Source: Populus alba | Taxonomy: Eukaryota > Streptophyta > Magnoliopsida > Malpighiales > Salicaceae | DNA length: 64,000 nt | Assembly (NCBI RefSeq): GCF_005239225.2 | Contig: NC_133300.1 | Span: 11,127,875-11,191,874, forward strand | Direction of reading: 5' to 3' | In this document: in pieces, positions 35,801 to 45,968 of the stretch | Position numbering within the stretch: the stretch's first letter is position 1 | Layout: each line of letters starts with the position of its first letter | Position numbers and translations under genes: made by a program | The notes under the pieces: model-generated | The model's database searches: none | The model's input: only the letters and a program-made list of their open reading frames with translations | Told to the model about the DNA's origin: nothing

Positions 35801-36582
35801 TTAAAATTGCAGGTCAATCGGAGTTCGGGAAGGCACCCCAATACTGGTCAACAGAGGCTGTACGGATTTTGTTATTTACTTCCATTTGACTTGTGGACTT
35901 CCTATTTGATTAGGATTCTTTTCCTCCAAGGATGTGGGAGCTGGTTTTGGGAATTTCCTAGTTCCACAAGGATTCTTTTCCAATGAGTTGCAATATAATC
36001 TCCTAGTGTGGCAAGGATTCATTAATGTTTCAGAATCCTTTTCTTATAAGGATTCCTTATTCATCCTAGCGACACAAGGAAAGAAGGGCTGGTGGTATTT
36101 AATGACAAGTTACTTATTTTTATTATTTTCTTTCATGTTTGGGCTTAATTAATAGTTTGTTTTCAGCTAGGATCCAAGGCTTGTTTGGATCAGGTTATGG
36201 GCTTTTTAGTTTAGGGTTTTGGGCCAGTTTTGAGTGGACCTCATATAAGTCCACATAAGAGGTCCATTAGGGTTAATTTTTCAAGAACTATTTAAACTCA
36301 TGTAAGCCACAATTTCGGCAGCTTTGATGATTATTATTCTGAGTTTTCCAGTTTTAATGTGTGAGAGTGATTCTTGCATTCTTCAGTTCTTGAACGAACT
36401 GAATCTGACTTATCGAAGATTAACTGGCTTCGTGGCGTCATTCTACTCATTCCAATAGTGTTGGTGCCTTGGGGCAGGTTTCCATTGTGTCGCACTCATA
36501 TCAGACCTATTTCGGCTTTCCGGGATCAGATCTCAATCTTGATTGTGGGTTGCGTGACCACGTGATCACGAGGTTCGCATCA
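29886..36582 (+). repeat. Head-to-tail array of one gypsy LTR (type A1), about 961-bp unit
   Basis: Full units start at 30804, 31783, 32748, 33712, 34674 and 35635, preceded by a 5'-truncated unit from about 29886. Each unit is a complete LTR of about 948 bp (TGATACGGTTCAG..GGTTCGCATCA) plus a 12-bp linker, GTTGGTATCAAA. The last LTR ends exactly at its terminal CA (36582), where element D gag/protease sequence resumes on the other strand. Units from 32748 on differ by only a few single-base changes, mostly homopolymer lengths. The two rightmost full units share GGGCTTTTTAG where 32748 and 33712 have GGGCCTTTTTAG. The left units carry many extra bases. No internal retrotransposon sequence lies between the LTRs. 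Confidence 0.95.
36289..36296 (+). promoter_or_regulatory. TATA-like box of the A-type LTR (last array copy)
   Basis: TATTTAAA occurs in this place in every A-type LTR (for example between GGGTTAATTTTTCAAGAAC and CTCATGTAAGCC). It lies about 60-70 bp before the conserved GTGTGAGAGTGATTC leader start. Promoter role inferred. Confidence 0.45.
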
Positions 36583-37092
36583 TGTTGTCTTACCTCCACT
36601 CTCGGCCAGATTTGGGTGTTTGGAGTTGTGGTCGAATGGTATTTTTGATTTGTTTTTACCTTGAAAGCTAGGAATTTTCAGTTTAATGATGTCTAAGTCC
36701 CCATCCATATCTTCATAAGTGTTCATGCCATGAAAATTCCCTTTCCTCCTAGCCCTGTTCGGTCCAGACCTGATTCCTTAGCCAGCTGATGCAAAATCAT
36801 TGTCATCTTCACCCCCATCTACGTTTTCATCAACAAACTCTTCAAAATCAGATCTGACATTTCGTGCGGCCATACAGACCGTATTTCCCTGGCGATCAGC
36901 CACTCTATTCTGTTGCTTTAACGAATTTACCTCATCTTTCAGATCCTTGTACATCCTAGTCAACAACTCAAGTTGCTGGCCTATGGCTCGCAATTGGAAA
37001 GTTGAGTCAGCGTTTTGTGTCGCTGATTCATTGTTTTCAGACATTCTTTGAATTTGTAAAATTTTGTTTTCAGGCACAAAATATATCCTCAC
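36583..37092 (-). pseudogene. Element D gag N-terminus joined to a protease-spacer fragment
   Basis: The minus frame 36778-37092 includes MSENNESATQNADSTFQLRA and LTRMYKDLKDEVNSLKQQ, matching the gag start of element F (48074-48352). The adjoining 36583-36640 matches F near 45464-45540 (protease-RT spacer), then jumps to the start of gag, so about 1.4 kb of gag and protease is deleted. Helical, Gln/Asn-rich N-terminus; no zinc knuckle remains. Confidence 0.75.
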
Positions 37093-38187
37093 ACCTCTCG
37101 TGTATCACAAAAAAAAAAAAAATCAAGGCTTTTCACTCTAATAAGCTCACTACGCCTTTTACCTCACAATTTGCTTTCTTTTGGTTCTTTAGGAACTGAA
37201 ATCCACAAATCAAAGTCTAAAAATAAATTTCAGACTCAAGAATCAATAAATATACTGAAAACAAAGCAGAACAAAACTATGATTATGATTTTGCGAGTAG
37301 GAATGCAAATTCGTATGAATTGTGGACGAAACAAAGACACGAAATAAAACAAAGCAAAAGTTAAGGAAAATAATTACTTGACTCCTAGATAACCCAAATA
37401 TAGCAGAACCAAAAATATTTGGACAAAACTAAACAGAAAATATCATGTTTTGAAACTTGAGGCAAATCTAACCTATTACATAATTTTTACGTAACAGAAT
37501 TGAAACCCAGACCAACTGATCTGGAAATGACCTCAAATTCAATATTTAGTATTACAATACTATGAACATACCAAAACTCAATTTATAGGTCGTTCTGTAA
37601 TGTCTAGGTACCCAAACACCTTGTATGATCAGTCTGCGGCAGAACTGCACCTCAAATTAAAACCTCCAGAAGCCGATATCAAAATAATCCCAAATTTAAT
37701 ATATGATGCGATATCATCCCCAATACACAGAATATGAAGTTTCAATTGATTCTAAGCTAGTTTGCTTATAGTTTCACTAATAGTAGTTTTTTGCGGCAGA
37801 ATTGAACCTCGAATTAAAACCTTAAGCAAACAATATCAAAATAAGTTCAAATTTGACATATGATGCGCTCTCACCCCCAATATACTAAATATGAATTTTA
37901 AATTTATTCTGAGGTGGTTTGGTTATGTTTCACCAAGAGTTATGTTTCTGCGGCAAAAATTGAATGATCCTTCAAATTTCAACTAATCCCTCTTTAACTT
38001 TTTTTTTGTTTTTTTTTATATACTAATTTGGTTAGAGATAGTAACAAGATGAAATATAATTTTGTTTTTTTTGCTTAGATGACGCAGACACGAAGAACAA
38101 GAAGATGGACGCAAACACTGAAAAACTTAAGGGAACACTAAAAAAAAAAAAAAACTACAGAATGATATGACCTTGTTTTAGAGCCTA
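37093..38187 (-). other. 5' leader of element D
   Basis: Non-coding region between PBS and gag, similar to 48353-49378 (F) and parts of 50840-51829. It contains two tandem copies of a unit of roughly 165 bp (about 37632-37795 and 37796-37960, each with GCGGCAGAA.TG.ACCTC). No long open frame on either strand. Confidence 0.7.
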
Positions 38188-38199
38188 GCTCTGATACCA
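38188..38199 (-). other. Primer binding site of element D (initiator tRNA-Met)
   Basis: On the minus strand TGGTATCAGAGC follows the LTR end ..CATCA by two bases. It is complementary to the 3' end of plant initiator tRNA-Met. Confidence 0.88.
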
Positions 38200-38201
38200 A
38201 T

Positions 38202-38874
38202 TGATGGGAATCTCCTGATCACGTGGTCACGCAACCCACAATCGAGATTGAGATCTGATCCAGAAAAGCTAAAATAGGTTTGATATGAGTGTGACACATT
38301 AGAAACCTGCCTTAAGACATCAACACTATTGGAATGAGTAGAATGACGCCACGAAGCCAGTTAATCTTCGATAAGACAGATTCAGTTCGTTCAAGAACTG
38401 AAGAATGCAAGAATCACTCTCACACGTTAAAACTGAAAAAATCAGAATAATAATCATCAAAGTTGCCAAAATTTTGGCTTACATGAGTTTAAATAGTGCT
38501 TGAAAAATTAACCCTAATGGACCCCTTATGTGGACTTATATGAGGTCCACTCAAAACCGCCCCAAGACCCTAAACTGAAAAGCCCATAACTTAATCCAAA
38601 CAAGCCTTGGATCCTAGCTGAAAACAAAGTATTAATGAAACCCAAACAAGCCTTGGGTTGTAGCTATCAAACTAAAAATAAAGCCCCTAATGTTAAATCC
38701 TTGTTCTGCCATGAGAAAAAGAGAATGAAGTAAAATATTACAGAACTGATTTAAGGCTTATTTATAGCCTTTCATGCAGCCCCTTAATCCTAGAAATAAA
38801 AGGAAAAGGTAGCCACCCATGTTGTTTCCAAGGTGTAGTAGGATTTTTTTGTTTCCTTTGCTGTCCTCACTTCA
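38202..38874 (-). repeat. LTR (type A2) shared by element D and a neighbouring copy
   Basis: Its 3' end abuts the PBS of element D, so it serves as D's 5' LTR. Its start (TGAAGTGAGGAC at 38874) abuts the pol C-terminus of another copy (38875-39477), so it is also that copy's 3' LTR. Same U3 type as 25723-27045. Confidence 0.8.
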
Positions 38875-39477
38875 TGGCCCAAATAAAGTTGTATTTGACT
38901 CTTCTTGCACATGGATAAGATGTACTAGTGATACGGTTCAACCCTATGATACGACCCAAGTAAGGTCAAATTCAGATTTTAGCGTAAAAAGCGCAACAGT
39001 CCAGGTTTACGGCAACAATCATAATTCTCAATCCGACCGTTGGATCGGGCTAATACTTTATGTGGACTCTCCAAACATGTTTTACTACCCTGGGTTAAAA
39101 ATTCAGGTCAATCAGAGTTCGGGAAGGAATCGTAATACTAGTCAACGAAGACTGTACGAATTTTGTTATTTACTTTCATTTGACTTGTGGACTTCCTATT
39201 TGGTTAGGATTCTTTTCCTACAAGGATGTGGTAGCTGGTTTTGGGAATTTCCTAGTTCCACAAGGATCTTTAATGAGCTGCAATATAATCTACAAGTGTC
39301 GCATCAACTAGGGTCTCCTCTTGATACTCCAATGGACCTTCCAATTTTGACTTAGTGGAAACCTTCAAAACCAATGCATTCAATGCCTCTTTCAATGTCT
39401 TTGTCTTGGGCCGAGTTATTGGACCATTTAGAACATGTAATGGGTCCTTGCTGGTGTTCCTAGGCTGGTCCATATTA
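38875..39477 (-). pseudogene. Pol C-terminus of a second D-type copy, with a deleted solo LTR inside
   Basis: Minus-strand residues DQPRNTSKDPLHVLNGPITR, then KTKTLKEALNALVLKVSTK, match the C-terminus of element F. The rest of this copy is gone: at 39477 it joins element B protease-spacer sequence. Interrupted by the 378-bp LTR at 38929-39306. Confidence 0.78.
38929..39306 (+). mobile_element. Internally deleted solo LTR (type A1), 378 bp
   Basis: Starts TGATACGGTTCAACCC and follows the array LTR for about 370 bp. It then jumps from ATCTACAAGTGT straight to the terminal CGCATCA, losing roughly 570 bp. ACTAG flanks both sides (38924-38928 and 39307-39311). Confidence 0.9.
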
Positions 39478-39482
39478 GGTTG

Positions 39483-42380
39483 TTTCTTTAATTTTTCCAT
39501 ACTATTATTATCATCACACAAGCTTACTTTCTTCACTCCTCGGGTTTTACCTCCACTCTCAACCGGTTTAATTAATAATTTAGGTTTAGCCAAATCTGAT
39601 GGTCTTCTCTCACCATTGTCCTCTCATGAATTTTCATTTTTCCCATCCTCACATTTCCTTTTTAATTTCATTTGATCATATACACTTGTTTTGGAGAAAG
39701 AGGTAGTGATGGTTTTACCATCCTTTACAATAATGAGCCTATTTTTAAACCCATCATGAATCGTCTTCCTATCAAACTGCCATGGACGCCCTAAAAGTAA
39801 GTGACTAACATGCATTGGGACTACATCACACATAACCTCATCATAAAACTTACCAATAGCAAACACAATCAATACTTACTTAGTAACCTTGACTTCACCA
39901 CATTCATATAACCATTGCAATCTATAAGGCCTAGGATTCTTAATATAACTTAGATTCAATTTCTTCACAAGAGTATCGCTAGCTACATTAGCATAACTAC
40001 CTTCATTGATTATCATGCTACATACCTTGTTTTAGGTGTGACATCGAGTTTGAAATATGATTTCTTGTTGCTGATCTACATCATCTTCTAAAATTTGCAT
40101 GTTGATCACATACCTTATAATCAAGGCCTCCCCCTCAATGGGATATGCAATCTCCTCATCACTACAATCCACCAAAGGTGGCATCTCTTCACTTTCAGAT
40201 TCAACCTTTGTATTGTCCCTTGTAAGCATAACTCTTTAGTTTGGACGCTAAGATGCAATGTGCCCCTTCCCTAAACACTCAAAACATTTAATATCTCTAA
40301 CACGAATAGGTTGAGATTCAAATTTGCCTTTCCCATCCGTATGAGCATCCTTTTTGGCCTTAGGTGGTTCGACCTTTGTATAAGGCTTTAGTTGGACAGT
40401 CTCCTCTCTCTTCATATTCGGCCTCCATGTTAAGGAAGATGAAGCCAAATTGGTCTAAAAACATGTACTGTCCCTAGGGGTGTTCAAAAAAACCGACCAA
40501 CCGATTAAACCGAGAAAACCGAGAAAAAATTAACCGAAAAAACCGAACCGATAAAAAAAACCCGAATAAACCGATTAAAAATTTTAAAAAACCACCCGGT
40601 TCAGTTCGGTTCCGGTTTTAAAAAGCTTAAACCGATTGAACCGGACCAAACCGAACCGGTTTAATTAAATCTAAAACAAAATAGATTTTCCCCAAAACCT
40701 TCCCTTTTCCCCAAAACCTTTCCACCCCACTCACCCTCCCCCTTCCCTTTTCCCCGTAACCTTTCCAGCCCACTCACCATCCCCCTTCCCTTTTCTCCAA
40801 AACCTTTCCACCCCACTCACCCCCCCTTCCCTTTTCCCCCTTCCAGCAACCCCATCCCTCCCTCCCTCCCCACTCACCCTCCCCCTTCCCTTTTCCCCCT
40901 TCCAGCAACCCCATCCCTCCCTCCCTCCCCACTCTCTCTCCCTCCCAAAACCTTTCGAGCTGCTCACCCTCCCCCTTCCCCCTTCCCTTTCCAGCAACCC
41001 CATCCCTCCCTCCCCGCTCTCTCTCCCCCCTTCCCCTTTTCCAGTGGCCCTACCCCTCCCTCTCTCCCTCTCCTCTGTGCACAAGGCTTAAAGATAGATC
41101 CGGTGATTTTGATTCAATTGATCTCAACCGAAGAGCTTGGATTCAAAGTTTTCAACAAGGATTTTTTGAATGTGATTCGGCCAAGTTTGTCTAGTGATTG
41201 TGATTCAGCCAAGTTTTTTTTTATTTAATTAGTGTCGGTTTTTCTGGTTTCTAAGGCTAAAAAACCGACCCGAACCGAAAAAAACCGGTTCGGTTTGAAC
41301 CGGTTTTCGGTTCGGTTTATATTAACAAGAAATGGTATTTTCCGGTTCGGTTGAATTTTTATGTTAAAACCGGACCGAACCGGACCGTGAACACCCCTAA
41401 CTGTCCCTTCTCTTTACTTGTCTCTCCACCTTCATTACCATATGGACCATGTCTATTCCACACATTATTGTCATTCTACAAAATTCACAATGCTCCTATT
41501 CAACCCATTTAGAAATCTAGCTATAGTAACTTCTCAATCCTTAATCATATTGGCTCGAATCATTGTGATCTCCATCTCCTTGAAATACTCATCCACGGAC
41601 CTAGAACCTTGATTCAAACCCTACAATTTTAGATACAAATCTCTATAATAGTGATTAGGCACAAATCATCTTCTCATCAACACTTTCATCTCCTCCCATG
41701 ATGCTACCGACCTCTCTCCACTCCTCCTTCTACAAATCACATTCTAATCCCACTAAATAAAGTGCGTAATCCGTGAATTCGATGACTACCAATTTTACTT
41801 TCTTTGCCTCCAAATACATCTTGAGATCATTTTTACCTTGAAAGAAAGGTATTTTCAGTTTGATAGCATCCAAATCACCATCTAAATCATCATGTCCCCC
41901 CAACACTACAAGAATTTTCCCTTTGGCCGAATTGGCCCTTATTTCTATCTGAAAATCCATTTGGTTTCTAAGCTGCTGAAAACCTTCTCAATGGCCTATG
42001 GTCTCGTCCTCAAAACCACCATCACCCATATCATCAACATCCTCCTCGAAATCCTCATATTCGGCCCACCTTGGCCTTTCAGCCCTATTGCCACCGTTTG
42101 CTTTTGGTTCAACCCCAAGCTTCCTTACGTCTTGGGTGCTTGTATCAGCCTCGTTACCATGTTTCTCCACCTTAACAAGTCTGTCACACACGTTTCCTAT
42201 CACAAAATTCATCCTCTCCATCATTTGTGTCATAGCTTGCATTTGAAACATAACTTCTCCCTTGGGATGGGGTGGTGTGTTCTTTGATCTGACATGATAG
42301 TACTTGAAAAAATTGGTTAGTGGTAAAAACAATATCCTCACGTCACTCGTGTTTCGCTCAAACACTTTTAATATCCTCAA
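39483..42380 (-). pseudogene. Element B gag and protease remnant
   Basis: From right to left: gag N-terminal half (41988-42380: MQAMTQMMERMNFVIGNVCD, AERPRWAEYEDFEEDVDDMG), central gag (41408-41960: KLKIPFFQGKNDLKMYLEAK, similar to [14 protein letters not shown] in F), the zinc-knuckle region (40248-40448: IKCFECLGKGHIAS, then a stop where CPN follows) and a protease part (39624-39872: CDVVPMHVSHLLLGRPWQFD). Broken by stops and by the hAT insertion at 40475-41399. Same gag subtype as element G. Confidence 0.78.
40475..41399 (+). mobile_element. Non-autonomous hAT element, 925 bp, same family as 2474-7363
   Basis: Ends TAGGGGTGTTCA and TGAACACCCCTA are perfect inverted repeats. ACTGTCCC flanks both sides (40467-40474 and 41400-41407), an 8-bp duplication. 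Subterminal AACCGAACCGGTTCGG words match the large hAT copy. The interior (about 40690-41080) is a pyrimidine-rich repeat of CCCTTCCCTTTTCC / CATCCCTCCCTCCC units with no transposase. Inserted in element B gag. Confidence 0.92.
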
Positions 42381-42436
42381 ATGCTCACACCTCTCGTCTC
42401 ACCTTCTTGCGATTCTTGCAGAATTGAAACTAACAC

Positions 42437-42526
42437 TGATGCGAACCTCGTGATCACGTGGTCACGCAACCCACAATCAAGATTGAGATCTGATCCCGAA
42501 AAGCCGAAAGAGGTCTGATACGAGTG
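42437..42526 (-). repeat. Terminal 90 bp of an A-type LTR
   Basis: TGATGCGAACCTCGTGATCA through GATACGAGTG equals the U5 end of the A LTRs. The rest of the LTR and the end of pol are deleted. The junction lies in a GTG shared by both sides. Confidence 0.8.
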
Positions 42527-43911
42527 GTGGAAACCTTCAAAACCAATGCATTCAATGCGTCTTTCAATGTCTTTGTCTTGGACCGAGTCATTGGTCCATT
42601 TGGAACATGTAATGGGTCCTTGCTGGTGTTTCTGGGCTGGTCCGCATCATCCCCTCTCTCCTCGAAAGGATTCAACTTCGAATCAAAATCTATGTCAAAC
42701 AACGTAAGATCAGCAGCATTAAAGGTAACACTAACACTATACTCACGTGGAAGGTCAATTTTGTATGCGTTGTCATTGATTCTCTCTAAAACCTGAAATG
42801 GACCTTCACCATGAGGCTGTAATTTTGCTTTCCTTTGGTTAGAAAATCGTTCCTTACGCATGTGCACCCAAACCCAATCACCGGGTTGGAAAACAACCAG
42901 TTTACGTCCTTTATTTGCTTTAGAAGCGTAAAGTCTGTTCTTTTTCTCTATTTGTAGTCGAACTCCCTCATGGAGTTCTCTCACCATCTTTGCCTTCTTT
43001 TCACCATCTAAACGTACCCTTTCTTCAAAACATAAAGGAATTAAGTCCATAGGAGTTAGTGGATTAAAACCATAAACAATTTCAAAAGGAGAAAAAGTAG
43101 TACTCGAATGCACAGTTCTATTATAAGCAAACTCAACAAAAGGCAAACATTCTTCCCAACTTTTCAAATTCTTTTGAATTACAACACGTAAAAGTTGGGA
43201 TAATGTTCTATTCACTACCTCAGTTTGTCCATATGTTTAAGGATGGCATGTTGTCGAAAATAAGAGTTTAGTTCCCAACTTTCCCCATAAGGTCTTCCAA
43301 AAGTAACTAAGAAACTTAACATCACGATCTGACACTATACTCTTAGGAATGCCATGCAAACGTACAATCTCCCTAAAGAACAAGTCTGCGATATGAGATG
43401 TATCATCTGTTTTATGGCATGCAATGAAATGCGTCATTTTAGAAAACCTATCAACCACAACAAAAATAGAGTCTCTACCTTTCTTTGACCTAGGTAAACC
43501 TAAAACAAAGTCCATAGAGATATCTACCCAAGGTTCAGTAGGCACAGGTAATGGTGTATATAGTCCATGTGGTTGTACTCTAGATTTTTCCTTTCTACAA
43601 GCAATGCATTGTTCACAAATTCGTTGCACATCTCTTTTCATCTTTGGCCAATAGAAATGCTCATGCAATACATCCAAGGTTTTTGCGACCCCAAAATGAC
43701 CCATTAAACCACCCCCATGTGCTTCACGAACAAGCAATTCACGCAAAGAACTAGCAGGAACACACAATCTATTCTCTTTGAACAAATAACCATCCATCAA
43801 ATAAAACTTACCAAAAGCCGAATGTCCATATACATTATAAATCTCAGCAAAGTCAGAATCATTATCATACAATTCCTTCACATATTCAAAACCTAACAAT
43901 CTAGTATCCAT
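42527..43911 (-). pseudogene. Element F integrase with C-terminal domain
   Basis: The frame 43237-43911 holds the zinc finger ([24 protein letters not shown]) and core ([28 protein letters not shown]), and ends TTCHP then TAA at 43237-43239, where Gln is expected. The next frame (42454-43215) resumes with [61 protein letters not shown] and FNAADLTLFDIDFD. It then runs through the deletion junction into the LTR end. Without the one stop, integrase would be nearly continuous. No chromodomain was recognised. Confidence 0.87.
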
Positions 43912-44084
43912 GGTGTGTAAAAGAACATACCTGCGCGAGAGTGCATCAGCTACGATGTTCTCTTTCCCTTGCTTATAATTGATTACATAAGGAAAAGTTT
44001 CAATGAATTCAACTCATTTTGCATGCCTCTTATTCAACTTACCTTGTCCTTTTAGATGTTTCAAGGACTCATGATCCAAATGGA

Positions 44085-45968
44085 CTACGAACTCTTTTGC
44101 CACAAGTGATGCTGCCATGTCTCAAGTGCTCTTACCAAAGCATAGAGTTTTTTGTCGTAAGTGGGATAGTTCAAGGTCACTCCACTTAACTTCTCATTGA
44201 AATACGCATTAGGTCTCCGATCCTGCATCAAAACAACACTTATTCCTATTCCAGATGCATCACATTCTATTTCAAATGCTTTCGTAAAGTCAGGTAAAGC
44301 CAAAACAAGTGCAAAACATAATTTGTCTTTCAAAAAAACAAAAGCCAACTCTTGTTCCTCCCCCCATCTAAACCCAACTGACTTTTTAACAACTTCATTC
44401 AAGGGCGCAACTATTGTGCTGAAATCTTTCACAAAACGCCTGTAAAAACTAGCTAACCCATGAAAACTCCTTACCTCACTTACCGATTTGGGTGTAGGCC
44501 AATCCCGGTTGGCCTTAGCTTTCTCCTCATTCATCTCAATACCCTGTGCAGTTACAACATAGCCAAGAAACACAATTTTATCCATGCAAACGGCACACTT
44601 TTTAAGATTAGCATACAATTTCTCACTACGCAACACACAAAGTACATTAAGCAAATGATCGAGATGCCCAGTTAAGTTCTTGCTATATATCAAAATGTCA
44701 TCAAAATACACAACCACAAACTTACCTATGACTGCACGCAACACATGATTCATTAAATGCATAAACGTACTAGGTGCATTTGTAAGTCCAAACGACATTA
44801 CTAACCATTCATACAAACCATGCTTAGTCTTAAATGTTGTTTTCCACTCATCACCTTCTTTCATCCTAATTTGATGGTACCCGCTTTTCAAGTCAATTTT
44901 AGAGAAAATACAGGATCCATGTAACTCATCTAACATGTCATCAAGCCTAGGAATGAGATGTCTATACTTTACCATTATGTTGTTGATGGCTCGACAATCA
45001 ACACACATCCTCCATGTTCCATCCTTCTTTGGCACAAGTAGCACGGATACAGCACACAGGCTCATGCTCTCACGAATGTAGCCCTTTTCCATCAGCTCAT
45101 CAACTTGCCTTTGAAGCTCTTTCGTCTCCTCGGGATTGCTTCTATAAGCTGGTCGGTTAGGAATTGAAGCTCCAGGTACGAAATCAATCTGATGCTCTAT
45201 CCCCCTCAATGGTGGTAATCTGTAAGGAGTATCGTCAGGAAACACATCATCAAACTCCTGCAACAAAGAAATAGCAACACTAGGCACAATATGATCAAGA
45301 TCATTAGTATTAAAGTAAGCTTCTTTGTACACAAGTAAAATCATTGGCTTGTTTGTGAAAAATACAGATCTGACCTCACCCTCTCTAGCATAAAAATTGG
45401 GTTGTTTCTTTAGTTTTTCCACACAATCCTCATCACACTTACTGACTTTCTTCACTCCTCTTGTCTTACCTCCACTCTTGGCCAGATTTGGGTGTTTTTG
45501 AGGTATGGTCGAATGGTTTGATTTGTTTGGAGTGTTGGGCGAATATTTGCTTGTGTTTGGATGGGTGGCCGAATGGGTTGTGGTGGTTTGGGTTCTAGCC
45601 GAATCGGATGTTCTTCTCTCCCCTTGTTCCTCACCTTGATTTTCTCTCCCCATCGTCTCATGCTCACTTTTTAGCTTTATTTGATCATCATACACCTGTT
45701 TGGGTGTAAGAGGTACAAGAGTGATGATTTTACCATCTTTTACAATGGTATACCTATTTTTAACCCCATCATGAATTGCTTTCCTATCATATTGCCATGG
45801 TCTCCCCAACAAGATGTGACTTGCTTGCATTGGTACCACGACGCACAGAACTTCATCAACATATTTCCCAATCGAAAATGGAACCACAACTTGTTTAGTC
45901 ACTTTCACTTCACCACTATCATTCAGCCATTGCAATCTATATGGTTTAGCATGCTTAGCAGTACACAA
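44085..45968 (-). CDS. Element F pol: protease end, reverse transcriptase, RNase H (627 aa open frame)
   Basis: This is the longest open frame in the window and the best-preserved part of any gypsy element here. Residues 20-100 are the C-terminal half of the protease ([17 protein letters not shown]). Residues 100-230 are a low-complexity spacer. RT spans about 240-490: [32 protein letters not shown] (Asp 359), [15 protein letters not shown] and [10 protein letters not shown] (Asp 423-424). The thumb has [14 protein letters not shown] and [15 protein letters not shown]. RNase H begins [11 protein letters not shown] (Asp 570). The expected Glu of the DKELYAL motif reads DKKLYAL (Lys 607), so RNase H is probably impaired. 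The protease active site (DSGS) is upstream at about 46010, out of frame. As part of a Gag-Pol polyprotein it is not expressed intact. Confidence 0.87.
   Translation of the reverse strand: MCTAKHAKPYRLQWLNDSGEVKVTKQVVVPFSIGKYVDEVLCVVVPMQASHILLGRPWQYDRKAIHDGVKNRYTIVKDGKIITLVPLTPKQVYDDQIKLKSEHETMGRENQGEEQGERRTSDSARTQTTTTHSATHPNTSKYSPNTPNKSNHSTIPQKHPNLAKSGGKTRGVKKVSKCDEDCVEKLKKQPNFYAREGEVRSVFFTNKPMILLVYKEAYFNTNDLDHIVPSVAISLLQEFDDVFPDDTPYRLPPLRGIEHQIDFVPGASIPNRPAYRSNPEETKELQRQVDELMEKGYIRESMSLCAVSVLLVPKKDGTWRMCVDCRAINNIMVKYRHLIPRLDDMLDELHGSCIFSKIDLKSGYHQIRMKEGDEWKTTFKTKHGLYEWLVMSFGLTNAPSTFMHLMNHVLRAVIGKFVVVYFDDILIYSKNLTGHLDHLLNVLCVLRSEKLYANLKKCAVCMDKIVFLGYVVTAQGIEMNEEKAKANRDWPTPKSVSEVRSFHGLASFYRRFVKDFSTIVAPLNEVVKKSVGFRWGEEQELAFVFLKDKLCFALVLALPDFTKAFEIECDASGIGISVVLMQDRRPNAYFNEKLSGVTLNYPTYDKKLYALVRALETWQHHLWQKSS

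Larger units (their letters stand above)
25718..39482 (-). mobile_element. Nested gypsy complex 'D' with shared internal LTR
   Basis: Reading on the minus strand from the right: a pol C-terminus of another copy (38875-39477), LTR (38202-38874), PBS (38188-38199), leader and gag (36583-38187), the LTR array (29886-36582, opposite strand), RT-RNase H-integrase pieces (27046-29885, with a solo LTR inside) and a 3' LTR (25723-27045, with a LINE inside). GGTTG occurs at both limits (25718-25722 and 39478-39482), consistent with a 5-bp duplication, although the right end lacks its LTR. The layout LTR-internal-LTR-internal points to a tandem element later trimmed. Confidence 0.65.
20637..42436 (-). 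mobile_element. Gypsy element 'B', host of nested insertions (discontinuous)
   Basis: Pieces read right to left on the minus strand: gag-protease (39483-42380), pol (23192-25717) and 3' LTR (20637-23191). Insertions inside it: a 925-bp hAT element (40475-41399), the D complex (25718-39482) and a solo LTR of C (21049-22849). The parts are joined because the RT-side piece ends ATTAGGTTG at 25722 and the protease-side piece resumes at ATTAGGTTG at 39482, matching continuous sequence in element F near 45400. The gag and LTR types also match element G. RT is largely deleted near 25535. The 5' LTR is missing. Confidence 0.7.

Noticed and set aside
29886..36582. Array considered as a CRISPR-like or centromeric satellite array
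   Set aside because: Units are ~961 bp retrotransposon LTRs with no short repeat/spacer pattern. No length near typical centromere monomers, and the solo copies with target duplications show the LTR origin.
30804..36582. The repeated 60-120 residue frames in the array as protein-coding genes
   Set aside because: They are LTR sequence in several overlapping frames. Only the 63-codon leader frame recurs in diverged copies and it is listed as a tentative finding.
40731..41084. Minus-strand Gly/Arg/Glu-rich 117-residue frame
   Set aside because: It is the complement of the CT-rich repeat tract in the short hAT element; low complexity only.
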